From: JAOSJT01 sp035362335
GTDB lineage: Bacteria > Bacteroidota > Ignavibacteria > SZUA-365
Length of the DNA stretch: 64,000 nucleotides
Direction: 5' to 3'
Assembly (NCBI GenBank): GCA_035362335.1
Contig: DAOSDL010000025.1
Location: 1 to 64,000 of the forward strand
Shown: piece by piece, positions 26,407-34,423 of the stretch
Layout of the letters: every line of letters starts with the position of its first letter
How positions within the stretch are numbered: the stretch's first letter is position 1
Translations under genes and position numbers: made by a program
Notes under the pieces: model-generated
The model's database searches: none
What the model saw: only the letters and a program-made list of their open reading frames with translations
Told to the model about the DNA's origin: nothing

Positions 26407-27133
26407 ACAGCAACTCCCGCGCGACTTCGACATTCACCAGCACCGGATCACCGTCCTCCAGAACCGCTTCCGCGCCATGAGCGAAAGCCCATGCGTTGAG
26501 CACTTCCATAGCACCGCTGTCCATCAGGCCGAAGCGCGCGCAAAGCCCGCCATACTCCCGGCGCGTCCAGCATTCCTTCGCGGCAAGGAATGCGAGCAGG
26601 TCGCGATGGGCGGTATCAGGCACGTGAGCGGGAGTCGTCGGTGCGCCACCCGGGCCACCGGTCCCCGGACATCCGACATGCTCCTCTGTGTGTGGACTGC
26701 TCTCGTTGAAAATATCTGCCAGCAACGCATGCAATCTGCCGGTTTCCTCGCGTCGCCGATGCAGCACATGCGCATCGAGTTGTGACTTACGAGTTGCGGG
26801 CCGCGTCACGGGCAGGGCTTCACCCGGTTTCGGAATACGGAACCCCGTATCCTTTTTGTGAAACGCAACGGTTACGAGTTCCTCATCCTCGCGCGCGGCG
26901 GCCGGCATGCGCGCGGCAGACGATGCCCGGCGCGGCACGAAGCCGTCCCGTGGCGCTGTGGAATCGCCGCGCGCGTTCCACTCCCCCGCCATTTCATGAT
27001 CGCTGCGTTTGTTCTGTTGTGTGGAATTGAAGCTGTCTTCTCGCGCGCCGCGAGACAGACGGTGTGGTCGCTGCGCGTTCGCGCCGAGTGATGAAGGTGT
27101 CATGCCGCATTCCCCGCTGTTGTGTGTTCCCAA
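26396..27133 (-). CDS. Short TerB-C domain protein
   Basis: Up to 245 aa; starts at 27133, 27103 or 26992 are all possible because the first 80 residues are low-complexity. The last 150 residues match the TerB-C pattern: GFRIPKPGE, LDAHVLHRRREETGRLHALLADIF, then ECWTRREYGGLCARFGLM and a C-terminal EDGDPVLVNVEVARELL. Proteins of this family usually carry a large TerB-N and TerB region in front. Here none can be seen in any frame upstream, so it is either a minimal form or a truncation. It is first gene of the helicase-ATPase trio. Confidence 0.75.
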   Translation of the reverse strand: MGTHNSGECGMTPSSLGANAQRPHRLSRGAREDSFNSTQQNKRSDHEMAGEWNARGDSTAPRDGFVPRRASSAARMPAAAREDEELVTVAFHKKDTGFRIPKPGEALPVTRPATRKSQLDAHVLHRRREETGRLHALLADIFNESSPHTEEHVGCPGTGGPGGAPTTPAHVPDTAHRDLLAFLAAKECWTRREYGGLCARFGLMDSGAMEVLNAWAFAHGAEAVLEDGDPVLVNVEVARELLYEH

Positions 27134-27475
27134 ATTCCCCGCTATTACATTTCCCGGCCGTTGTGCTCTCCCTCAGCTCAATCGCCGTGTCGAACAGTCC
27201 CCGCGCGCCATTCGTGTTCCCGCGTGTGCCCGCCGTACACTGATATTTTGCGGCCGGATCATCTAACGGAAGCGCAACAGCGAATATTGTCACAATTCAC
27301 AACCATCGGCAAGAGGAAAATCCATGCGCTCCCTCCGCAATGCCCCACGCTGAATCGCCCCGCACATCTGCGCCCCGCACAGCCCCGCCCTCTACGGCCT
27401 CGGCCGTCGCGACTGTGTGTGGACCGCGTGGGGGATTGGTGGAGCACAGCGAGGGTTTTGGAGAGGTAGAAGCTG
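27134..27475. other. Gap between RloB and TerB-C genes
   Basis: No coding region was recognised. It contains GC-rich low-complexity sequence and two AGCGGGGAAT-type units on the minus strand near 27110-27150. It must carry the leader of the TerB-C operon if that operon has its own promoter, but no clear -35/-10 pair was found. Confidence 0.5.
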
Positions 27476-28078
27476 TTATGTTATTCCATCAAGAAGCTTT
27501 TCCACCAGCCTGTACACTGTAGTGCCAATCCCATGCGGCCAGTCCGGACAAGGAGGATTGTCACGTGCTCTGGCGCGCTCGACAGCATCTTCAATCTGGC
27601 GACGGTTAATCCTGCGTGTGTCGATACCTTTGTCGTAATCCGGCCAGTAATTTCTCAACCTATCAGTACAATCGCGTGGAGACACAATGCCACCTCCATC
27701 ATCGAAATGGAGCAACAACCAGTATTCAAACTTGGGATTGCTCAGGGCGAAGCCATAGTTTCCGCGCTCTTGTGCCCATGCATGAAGCTGCATCAACTGA
27801 TTATCCGTCCACTGATCCTTGTCCACCACGAGCCATGCTTCATCGGATTCTTTCAATTTCTCCCGCCGAAGATAATCCTTCATCCGCTTGAGAACCCGAG
27901 GCGGAGAGCTATCAGTGCGCACTTTGAGACAATTCACCCGGATCATCGAGTGGTTGTCTTTGAACATGGTGAAATACTGCGGTTCGGTTCTTACCCCCTC
28001 AACGGAAATAACGAACAGTTTCTTATACCGACGTTCACCAAGTGGTCGTTGGAATGTGCGTCTCCTCGAGGCCATCAA
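27476..28078 (-). CDS. RloB family protein (AbiLii-like, TOPRIM-type)
   Basis: 200 aa. Probable TOPRIM-like acidic residues are Glu27 in SVEGVRTEP and Asp86/Asp88 in VVDKDQW, followed by the RloB-family NPKFEYWLLLHF. RloB is paired with the RloA ATPase in many genomes, and the same pair makes up the AbiL abortive-infection system. The family is therefore thought to act as a nuclease effector; that is family inference. The start overlaps the RloA stop by 4 bp (ATGA). Base composition is less GC-rich than the flanks. Confidence 0.88.
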   Translation of the reverse strand: MMASRRRTFQRPLGERRYKKLFVISVEGVRTEPQYFTMFKDNHSMIRVNCLKVRTDSSPPRVLKRMKDYLRREKLKESDEAWLVVDKDQWTDNQLMQLHAWAQERGNYGFALSNPKFEYWLLLHFDDGGGIVSPRDCTDRLRNYWPDYDKGIDTRRINRRQIEDAVERARARDNPPCPDWPHGIGTTVYRLVEKLLDGIT

Positions 28079-29427
28079 TCGGTTCCGGTTTGATCTTCGG
28101 TGAAACGACGCTCGGACGATACACCTATCGGAAGAATCCGGGGGATGCCGCCGAGTCGTCCCTGAAGGTAGCTCTTGCGGATATCCTTATCATATCGGAC
28201 ATCTTTGTATTCACTGAAGGATAAAAGCGTCGTCGAACCGGCAACGTTCCGCTCCGCGATCCACATCTCGTCACGTCGCAGCAGGGACTGATCCATAAGC
28301 AACACGTCATGGGTGGTGAAGAGTAATTGAGCCCTGCTTTCCGTGGAGCACGTGCCGAGATATGCTTCAATCAATGATCGCGTCAGTAACGAGTGCAGAC
28401 TTCTGTCGAGTTCATCGATCACGTAGACCTTCTTCGAGCCTTGGACGGAGAGATCCAGAAACGCGGGTAGCAAATCGATCACCCGCTGCGATCCATCCGA
28501 CTCCTGACGGATTTCGAACCTGGCTTCGGAACCATCGGTCGTGGGATGATACGTCACCAGCTTCTTGGCCAGAAGCTCACCATCCGTGCGGCGCACGACA
28601 TACCGTTCGTTGCCTGGTTCGGCCTGCAGTCGAACGGACATACCTTCTTTCACATCCTCCTGCAACTTGACTTTCAGTGACTCGGGAAGCGGGATGTTAT
28701 CGAAGGGAATATCCTCTCCGCCCAAGTGAGCGATCCCTGTGTCGAGTTGCGGCAACAACGTATTCATGGTCGAGTAAAGGGGATTTCCCTCGTCAAGAAA
28801 CTGCTCGAAGGGTTCGAAACGTGAATCAGGGGCGATGAGAACAAGCGTGTCTCTGAACCAGTCGTGAACTGCCCGAAAGTTTTCAACCTGCTGTGAAACG
28901 GAATTTGTAAGAAAAAGTTGGTTGTCCCTGGTTCCTTTGAAGACAAAATGGAGGAATCGGTCCTTGGCCAAGGATTCATTGAAGTTGGGTTCCCCGTCTC
29001 GGCGATGGAAAAGCACCCGCTCACTGTTGCTCGAAATGACGACGAGTTTCTCCTCCAGAATCGCCTTCCGGGTAACGGTGAAGCTGTATTCATGCATAAC
29101 CTCGTCAACCAACAGTTCAAACACGAATCGCGACGGCTGCTGAGCAGTATGGGCGTCCAGCCGATGAGGATCGACGGGAATGAGGCTGTCCGGCCGCGTG
29201 CCCTTGACAATCAGTGTTCTGGCGAAATTCAAAGCCTTGAAAAAATTGGTCTTTCCGGATGCGTTCGCTCCGTAAATCGTTGCTACCGGAAGTATCCTCG
29301 TCTTGTACTTGCCCAGTACCGGTACTCTGGCACCGTGTTGACGCTCCCGGGTGGCAACCAAGGAGAACACGGTTTCATTGCGAAACGACATCCAGTTATC
29401 GAGCGTGAAGCTGACAAGCATATTCAT
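28075..29427 (-). CDS. RloA/AbiLi-like AAA15 family ATPase
   Basis: 450 aa. Walker A is YGANASGKTNFF (residues 52-63), preceded by the family N terminus with LDNWMSFRNE. The ABC-type C-terminal half has VYVIDELDRSLH as Walker B and LLFTTHDVLLMD as the H-loop. This is the AAA15/OLD-type SMC-like fold of RloA and AbiLi. With RloB it probably forms an ATP-driven defence complex. The start ATG is preceded by AGAGGC. Codon use is more AT-rich than in neighbours, a sign of transfer. Confidence 0.9.
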   Translation of the reverse strand: MNMLVSFTLDNWMSFRNETVFSLVATRERQHGARVPVLGKYKTRILPVATIYGANASGKTNFFKALNFARTLIVKGTRPDSLIPVDPHRLDAHTAQQPSRFVFELLVDEVMHEYSFTVTRKAILEEKLVVISSNSERVLFHRRDGEPNFNESLAKDRFLHFVFKGTRDNQLFLTNSVSQQVENFRAVHDWFRDTLVLIAPDSRFEPFEQFLDEGNPLYSTMNTLLPQLDTGIAHLGGEDIPFDNIPLPESLKVKLQEDVKEGMSVRLQAEPGNERYVVRRTDGELLAKKLVTYHPTTDGSEARFEIRQESDGSQRVIDLLPAFLDLSVQGSKKVYVIDELDRSLHSLLTRSLIEAYLGTCSTESRAQLLFTTHDVLLMDQSLLRRDEMWIAERNVAGSTTLLSFSEYKDVRYDKDIRKSYLQGRLGGIPRILPIGVSSERRFTEDQTGTD

Positions 29428-29941
29428 TGCCTCTTAAGCGATTTTATCTCGCTAGTAAACTACAATCTACTGATATTCGCCACTCAAGTCAATTTTAATG
29501 TGAGTTTTTCTCTTTCATTTCGGTAGTCGGTCTGTCGGGTAGCAGCTTCGCATGATGGCGGTGCGCCGTAGCTCGACATTCTTCAGCTCCCTCCGATGAA
29601 AATCCTTCCACGATACTCGAAACTCCATATTTCCGACTCAGTCCGTACAGGGCATCGCTACCTGATCGGCATCCGTTCACTGTACGAATCCCGGGAAGCC
29701 GTAGCAGTCTCATTCTCTCTCGACCGTCAGTCGCGGTAGGAAGTTCGACATGGACAGCCGGAAGCGAGTCCTGTTACGCCCCACGATCCAACGATTGCTC
29801 CTTCGGACCGCCCTTCCATCGCCCTTTGAAAACCACACGCATGATAGCACGGTCGTCAAGCATATTTCCCTTGCTTCACATGTGGATAATGATGATGTTA
29901 TCCGGATATACGACAATGCCACCGCATCAATGGAGGGTAGG
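29428..29941. other. Divergent intergenic region
   Basis: AT-rich near 29430-29520, where it holds the rloA promoter. A 72-codon minus-strand frame at 29495-29713 and a short plus-strand frame near 29596 look non-coding. The ribosome binding site of the T9SS gene ends the stretch. Confidence 0.5.
29464..29492 (-). promoter_or_regulatory. Promoter of the rloA-rloB operon
   Basis: On the minus strand TTGACT (29492-29487), a 17-bp spacer and TAGATT (29469-29464) lie upstream of the rloA start at 29427. The predicted 5' leader is about 30 nt. Confidence 0.75.
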
Positions 29942-31546
29942 ATGGGAATTCGTGGATGTTTCACGCTGCTGCTGCTTGTGTGTTGCCTCTTCCCGGGCGC
30001 CTTCGCGTTCGCGCAGGATACTGTCGGCGTGGCGCTGGAATACGATGCGGGCATGGCGTTCACTGTGTCCGCGCGCACGGAATTGCGCTTCGACCTGGTG
30101 GCGCGCGACGCGCAGGGAAACGTGTACGATCAGTGGGATCAGCACGGCCATGCCCTGCGGCTTGGCGTGGACAGCTCCCATGCCGAAGCCGATACGAGCG
30201 TTCGCTCCTGGAGCGCCGATGCGGATGGTTTCAGTTGGCTGCGCCTGTGGCTGAGCGATGTGCCGCTCGCCGTCGACTCGGTGTTGAGTGATGCTCAGAA
30301 TCCGCGGACCTTTTTCACCATCCCCCATGCACTTTTTGTCAACGGACGCGCCACGCTGCGCTTCGCGCAAAGCCAGGCGGGCCGGGGTATCACGCTCTCC
30401 ATCGCGCCCATTTTGCCACAGCTCTCCCACAGCTCGCTTCCCATCACCATCCTACCGGAGAAGGTGGACAATCTTCTGCTCGACATTACCACCCCGATAC
30501 AACTTGGGAAGGATCGCGTGTTCTATCGTCGTGCGTTCGAACTCATGGCGTGGCCGCGCGACCGGAATCTCAATACCGTATCGGACACCAGCATTCAAGT
30601 TGCGTTCTCTGCGCGCTTTGCGGATGAGTTCGAGCGCTCACCGGCAATGAGCGACATCTTTCTCTCGCCGCTGCACATTCAAGGAGCGACGAACTTCTTC
30701 ATCTCCTCGTCTGTCAGCCGCGAGGTTCGCAAGGGACAGGAAAGGCAGCAGGTATTCGCCGTATGTCCCGACGACACAACCATAAAGGGAGTGACGGATC
30801 CGTACGAAATCCTCGACCACCCACCGAATCCTTTCGCCCTGCTCAAACCCGCGGACGGCGCGATTCTTCAGCTGCAGGATCCAACGGACATCACGAAATT
30901 CACCTGGGTGAAATCCCAACCCCAGGATCCCTACACGGATGTGCAAACCTCCCGCTTCAATCCGGCAACGCAGTCGGATATCGTGACGTACACGCTGCGC
31001 ATGTTCGATGGGGAGACAATGACGCGATCGAAAAGTTTTCCCGCGGACAATGGAGGTGTGGATGCGAGCTGCTCGCTCACGGCGCAGGTACTCGAGAGCA
31101 CGATGGATGAATTATCGGGCATGCCCAACACCATGGCTCTTCGTGTGATCTGGCGTGTGGAGGCCACCGATACATTGTATGTCACGGAATCCGCCCCGCC
31201 ACATCTCGACCCGCTCATGAGGCAGGGCCACACGCTGCATCTTCTGCGAGGGATCAACAATATCGGACCTGCTCTGCTGGAATCGAGCTTCACCCTGCAT
31301 CCGAACTTCCCCAATCCCTTCAATCCGGCAACAGTGATTCCCATCGACTTGCCCGCCTCCGGGCGCTGCACGATACGGGTGCTCGATCTGCTGGGAACAG
31401 AGGTGGCGGTGCTGCACGACGGTTTTCTCGAGGCCGGATCGCATCGCTTCACCTTCGATGGCCGCGACCTCCCTTCCGGCGTGTACACCTGTCGAAGCAG
31501 CTTCAACGGTGTGACGCGCAGCCATTGCATGGTACTGCTGCGCTAG
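29942..31546 (+). CDS. Secreted protein with T9SS C-terminal sorting domain
   Basis: 534 aa from ATG 29942, which follows a GGAGGG ribosome binding site; earlier in-frame ATGs lack a signal. The signal peptide is a hydrophobic LLLLVCCLFPGAFAFA with cleavage likely before QD. The middle part is beta-rich and unrecognised. The last 80 residues carry the T9SS type A pattern: NFPNPFNPAT, then LLGTEVAVL, DLPSGVY and a closing basic MVLLR. Cargo with this tail is exported by the type IX system and attached or released outside. It is read away from the defence genes. Confidence 0.85.
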   Translation: MGIRGCFTLLLLVCCLFPGAFAFAQDTVGVALEYDAGMAFTVSARTELRFDLVARDAQGNVYDQWDQHGHALRLGVDSSHAEADTSVRSWSADADGFSWLRLWLSDVPLAVDSVLSDAQNPRTFFTIPHALFVNGRATLRFAQSQAGRGITLSIAPILPQLSHSSLPITILPEKVDNLLLDITTPIQLGKDRVFYRRAFELMAWPRDRNLNTVSDTSIQVAFSARFADEFERSPAMSDIFLSPLHIQGATNFFISSSVSREVRKGQERQQVFAVCPDDTTIKGVTDPYEILDHPPNPFALLKPADGAILQLQDPTDITKFTWVKSQPQDPYTDVQTSRFNPATQSDIVTYTLRMFDGETMTRSKSFPADNGGVDASCSLTAQVLESTMDELSGMPNTMALRVIWRVEATDTLYVTESAPPHLDPLMRQGHTLHLLRGINNIGPALLESSFTLHPNFPNPFNPATVIPIDLPASGRCTIRVLDLLGTEVAVLHDGFLEAGSHRFTFDGRDLPSGVYTCRSSFNGVTRSHCMVLLR

Positions 31547-31573
31547 CCGGCGGAGGCGGAGAAGGAATACGAC

Positions 31574-31942
31574 TTATTCATCCAGCGACTCTGTGCCGCG
31601 GTTGAGAATTTCCATATATCCCTCGTAGCTGTAGACGCGGTTGCGCCGCTGACCGGTCACTTCCCGCACGATGCCGAGGCGCATCAGATGCTGAAGCGCT
31701 TTGTTGACCGTGGCAGCGGTGAGGCCCGTCTTCAGCAGCAACGAGCCCGACGTGGATATGGGCAGACCCAGCAACCCGCGATGCACGAGCAACGTGCTCG
31801 CTGCCGCCCGGCTGAGGCCGCTGATGATCCCGGTATCCAGCGTTGACAGCGCAAGCAGTTGCCTCGCCGTTTCCACGGCCTGGGTGGCAGTAGCAATGAC
31901 AGCCTCGGCGACACGAAAAACCAAAACACCCTGTAGTTTCAA
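31574..31942 (-). pseudogene. Truncated Fic-protein copy (C-terminal domain only)
   Basis: Up to 122 aa. From about residue 12 it aligns without gaps to the last 110 residues of the complete Fic protein at 32097-33266 (shared AVETA, RAAASTL, TSGSL and ATVNKAL), at roughly two-thirds identity by eye. It therefore holds a winged-helix-like domain without the Fic catalytic part. The homology starts about 25 bp before an IS21-like end. It may be a relic, or still a small DNA-binding protein. Confidence 0.75.
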
Positions 31943-31950
31943 TCACTAAC

Positions 31951-31989
31951 AGGTGTCAATGTTAGATTGTCAGAGGGGGTCAATTTTCA
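31951..31989. mobile_element. IS21-family-like terminal sequence (remnant)
   Basis: The plus strand carries GGTGTCAAT and, 15 bp on, GGGGGTCAATTTTCA, the kind of repeated TTGACCCCC/TTGACACC ends I associate with IS21-type elements. No istA or istB gene is present, so it would be a solo end. It lies next to the break in the truncated fic copy. Confidence 0.35.
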
Positions 31990-32062
31990 AATAGCGTTAC
32001 CATTTGCAGCATAATCGGATACCAACGGCCTCACCACAACCCGGTCCTGTTTCTCCGTACAT

Positions 32063-32095
32063 CCGGTTCGATTCCGAAAAAGGGAATCGAATCGG
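32063..32095 (-). terminator. 13-bp hairpin just after fic
   Basis: CCGGTTCGATTCC (32063-32075), loop GAAAAAG, then GGAATCGAATCGG (32083-32095), with one G-T wobble. It starts 2 bp beyond the fic stop. No T-run follows on the minus strand, so factor-independent termination is doubtful. Confidence 0.35.
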
Positions 32096-32096
32096 C

Positions 32097-33266
32097 CTAC
32101 CTGCCCGGCAGTTCCGTGCCGCGACTCATGATCTCGATATAGCCCGCGTAGCTGAACAGGCGGTTGCGTTTCTGGGCGGTCATCTCCTTGACGATGCCAA
32201 GCTGCTCCAGGTGACCGAGCGCCTTGTTGACCGTGGCCGGGGTGATGCCGGTCTTCTCAACCAACGAGCCCGAGGTGGCGATGGGATGCTCCATAAGCGC
32301 CCGGTGGACCTGCAGGGTGGATGCCGCCGCCCGTCCCAGGCCGCTGATCTTGTCACGGTCCTGGTTCGACAGGTCTAGGAGCTGCTGCGCCGTTTCCACC
32401 GCCTGGGTGGCAGTGACAATGACCGCCTCGGCGAAGAAATCGAGCCAGGCTTCCCAGTCGCCGGTCATCCGTACGTTGTTGAGCAGCTCGTAATAATACT
32501 GACGATGCGTCTTGAAATAGAGGCTGAGGTAAAGCATCGGCTCCCGCAGCACCTTCTGCTCGCACAGGAGCAGTGCGATCAGCAGACGCCCCAGACGGCC
32601 GTTACCGTCCAGAAATGGGTGAATCGTCTCGAACTGCACATGGGCCAGCGCGGCCTTGAGCAGTACCGGAGTCGGTTCCGGCTGGTCATGGAGGAAGAGC
32701 TCCAGCTTGCTCATGCACTCCAGCACTTCTTCGGCAGGCGGCGGAACAAAGGCCGCGTTGCCCGGCCGGGTGCCGCCGATCCAATTCTGGCTGCGCCGGA
32801 ACTCGCCCGGGGTCTGATTGCTGCCACGGCCCTTGGTCAGCAACACGCCATGGATCTCCCGGAACAGGCGCAGCGACAGCGGCAGACCTTCTTCCAGCAG
32901 ACGCAGGCCATGGTCGAGGGCCGCGACATAGTTGCTGACCTCCCGCACGTCATCCAGCGGGACGCCGGGTTCCTGATCCAGCTCGAACAGCAGCAGGTCG
33001 GAAAGCGACGATTGCGTCCCCTCGATCATGGAGGAGAGTACAGCTTCCTTGCGGACGTACATGTAGAGGAACAGCGAGGTGTCCGGCAGCAGGATCGAGA
33101 CGCTGTCCAGCCGACCGAGGGCCAGCAGCGCCTGGTCGAACTTGCTGCGCAACTCCGGCGTCCAGTCGATGGGTGGACGTGGCGGCAGCGGCGCGGGCAC
33201 GAAGGCCTGGGCCTTCTCACCCACCGTCGATATGGTCACGTATCTGCCTTGGAGTTCTCGCTTCAT
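32097..33266 (-). CDS. Fic family protein (class II) with C-terminal winged helix
   Basis: 389 aa. The catalytic motif HPFLDGNGRLGR starts at His216, intact for AMP transfer to a target hydroxyl. The inhibitory helix motif (S/T)xxxE(G/N) is present at residues 78-83 (SSMIEG), which puts it in class II, where the inhibitor is N-terminal to the Fic core. The C-terminal 110 residues hold an HTH (TSGSLVEKTGITPATVNKAL) likely to bind DNA. It is an isolated gene with an AT-rich leader. Targets cannot be inferred. Confidence 0.93.
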   Translation of the reverse strand: MKRELQGRYVTISTVGEKAQAFVPAPLPPRPPIDWTPELRSKFDQALLALGRLDSVSILLPDTSLFLYMYVRKEAVLSSMIEGTQSSLSDLLLFELDQEPGVPLDDVREVSNYVAALDHGLRLLEEGLPLSLRLFREIHGVLLTKGRGSNQTPGEFRRSQNWIGGTRPGNAAFVPPPAEEVLECMSKLELFLHDQPEPTPVLLKAALAHVQFETIHPFLDGNGRLGRLLIALLLCEQKVLREPMLYLSLYFKTHRQYYYELLNNVRMTGDWEAWLDFFAEAVIVTATQAVETAQQLLDLSNQDRDKISGLGRAAASTLQVHRALMEHPIATSGSLVEKTGITPATVNKALGHLEQLGIVKEMTAQKRNRLFSYAGYIEIMSRGTELPGR

Positions 33267-33281
33267 CCTGCCTACCTCGAA

Positions 33282-33331
33282 CCTAAAATAAGATTCGTCT
33301 TTATTTTATCTTAACCGGATATCCTAAAATA
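33282..33331 (-). promoter_or_regulatory. Candidate operator upstream of fic
   Basis: CCTAAAATA occurs at 33282-33290 and again at 33323-33331, with the inverted form TATTTTA at 33302-33308. The first and inverted copies form a near-palindrome around TTCG (33284-33308). This lies 16-65 bp upstream of the fic start, where the winged-helix tail of the Fic protein could bind and autoregulate. Confidence 0.4.
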
Positions 33332-33763
33332 GAGAACCGGGAAGGAAAAATCAAGCGGATTTCCTGAACGGCCACTTCGATTTCCTCAGACGAGCGTTCG
33401 ACGTTGCGACGCATCTGCTAAAGCGGAAAAAAGTTACAACCACGGCTCCGATTTTTCGGCTGCCGGAAAGCCCCTGGTATCAAAGGGTTTCGGGCCGCTG
33501 CCCGGAACGGGCATTCTCCGGGGGTGGGAAGTACCGTTTCAACCCCGCTTCCTTTTCGAGGTCGCTTTCGGACCTGCGTTTTCTCCGTTCCACCGAAAAA
33601 TCTCGCGAACTCGTCTTGAACCGTTCTTGGCGCTCAACCCATTGTAAAATATGGATTTCGATGCGAGGCGGTGTCGGCGGAAAGTCGGAAACGCGGGAAA
33701 TCCGGGTGAATAATTTTTGCGGTTTTGAGGTGCGCAAACCCTTTAGAAGCAAGGGGAAAAAGA

Positions 33764-33804
33764 AAACCCGTCACCCCGGAGAATGACCCCAGAGAGACGG
33801 GTTT
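33764..33804 (-). terminator. ssrA terminator
   Basis: On the minus strand AAACCCGTC pairs with GACGGGTTT (9 bp) around a loop of about 23 nt that can partly pair, followed by TCTTTTTCCCC. It starts 13 bp after the tmRNA 3' end. Confidence 0.85.
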
Positions 33805-33816
33805 GTCTTTTCTAAA

Positions 33817-34174
33817 TGGTGGAGATGGGGGGAATCGAACCCCCGTCCGAAAAGCAGACCCCGCAACATGCTACGCTCATAGTCCGTCTTTAAAGTTTCG
33901 CTCGCGTGCTATCCGAAGGACAGGACCTGCGCACGAACTAGTCGGGAGATGTGTTTCGGGCCCCTCCCCCAACGCTCGGGGTCCCTAGCCGGTCTATTGC
34001 GACGTCCATCCTTCAGCCGATCGGCGGGCCTCCGGTGAACGTGACGGTCAATTAAGCCGCCAGTGCGTAATCGTAGTTGGCAGTTAAACTGCTTGACGTA
34101 AGATTAACGTGCTTGCGTCAGGCACGGAACGCGTTTGTGAGCATCCGTCTTCCCGTCGAAACCATTGCATCCCC
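33817..34174 (-). ncRNA. ssrA: tmRNA
   Basis: 358 nt. The 5' end GGGGATG pairs with CATCTCC before the encoded 3' ACCA, giving a tRNA-like acceptor stem with one G-U pair, and the T arm GGGGGTTCGATTCCCCC is intact. The 5' block GGGGATGCAATGGTTTCGAC is typical. The tag frame at 34081-34052 reads ANYDYALAA and stop TAA, which includes the resume alanine. The tag is short but ends in the ALAA degradation signal. The RNA rescues stalled ribosomes with SmpB. CCA is encoded. Confidence 0.96.
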
Positions 34175-34189
34175 GGGAATACGTCCTTT

Positions 34190-34218
34190 AATCTACAGCA
34201 TCAATGCTTGTCCGTCAA
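34190..34218 (-). promoter_or_regulatory. Promoter of ssrA
   Basis: On the minus strand TTGACG (34218-34213), 17 bp, and TAGATT (34195-34190). The predicted start is about 34183, some 9 nt before the mature 5' end, leaving a short leader for RNase P to remove. Confidence 0.75.
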
Positions 34219-34423
34219 GGCGTTTTCGCGGTTGCAGGCGACGGCACACTATTCTGCTTGCAGGCGCGTCCCTCAGTTCTGGGACTCGCCGTGGCGACCC
34301 TTCGACTCCGGGCCTGAGCCTCGTACTCGTAAAGACGCACAAATTTTCTCGCAGGCCCGCCGCTCAGGGTGACGAAGTTCTGTCATGCACGTTTCAGACC
34401 GTCACAAGCGCTGTTTACCAGTC

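Larger units (their letters stand above)
33267..33816. other. AT-richer intergenic between fic and ssrA
   Basis: It holds the fic leader with TAAAATA repeats and the ssrA terminator. A 90-codon minus-strand frame at 33480-33752 and an open plus-strand frame without start lack family resemblance and are not called. Composition differs from the core genes on both sides. Confidence 0.5.

Noticed and set aside
22903..26433. Partial BREX locus
   Set aside because: Only BrxD- and BrxHI-like genes are present; no methylase, PglZ or BrxC gene is nearby, and the TerB-C gene fits a different operon type.
27134..27475. Frameshifted TerB-N part upstream of the TerB-C gene
   Set aside because: The minus-strand frames in this gap are short and show no helical domain or family-like motif.
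27476..29427. Septu (PtuA-PtuB) or retron-type defence pair
   Set aside because: The small protein has the RloB/TOPRIM pattern, not an HNH motif, and no reverse transcriptase is present.
29495..29713. 72-codon minus-strand frame
   Set aside because: No recognisable motif, no ribosome binding site, and it lies upstream of the rloA promoter.
32063..32095. Attachment-site repeat of the ssrA 3' end
   Set aside because: The shared string (about GGTTCGATTCC) is only 10-11 bp and belongs to a palindrome; too short to claim an att site.
33480..33752. 90-codon minus-strand frame
   Set aside because: Basic, low-complexity product with no family likeness; overlaps sequence of odd composition.
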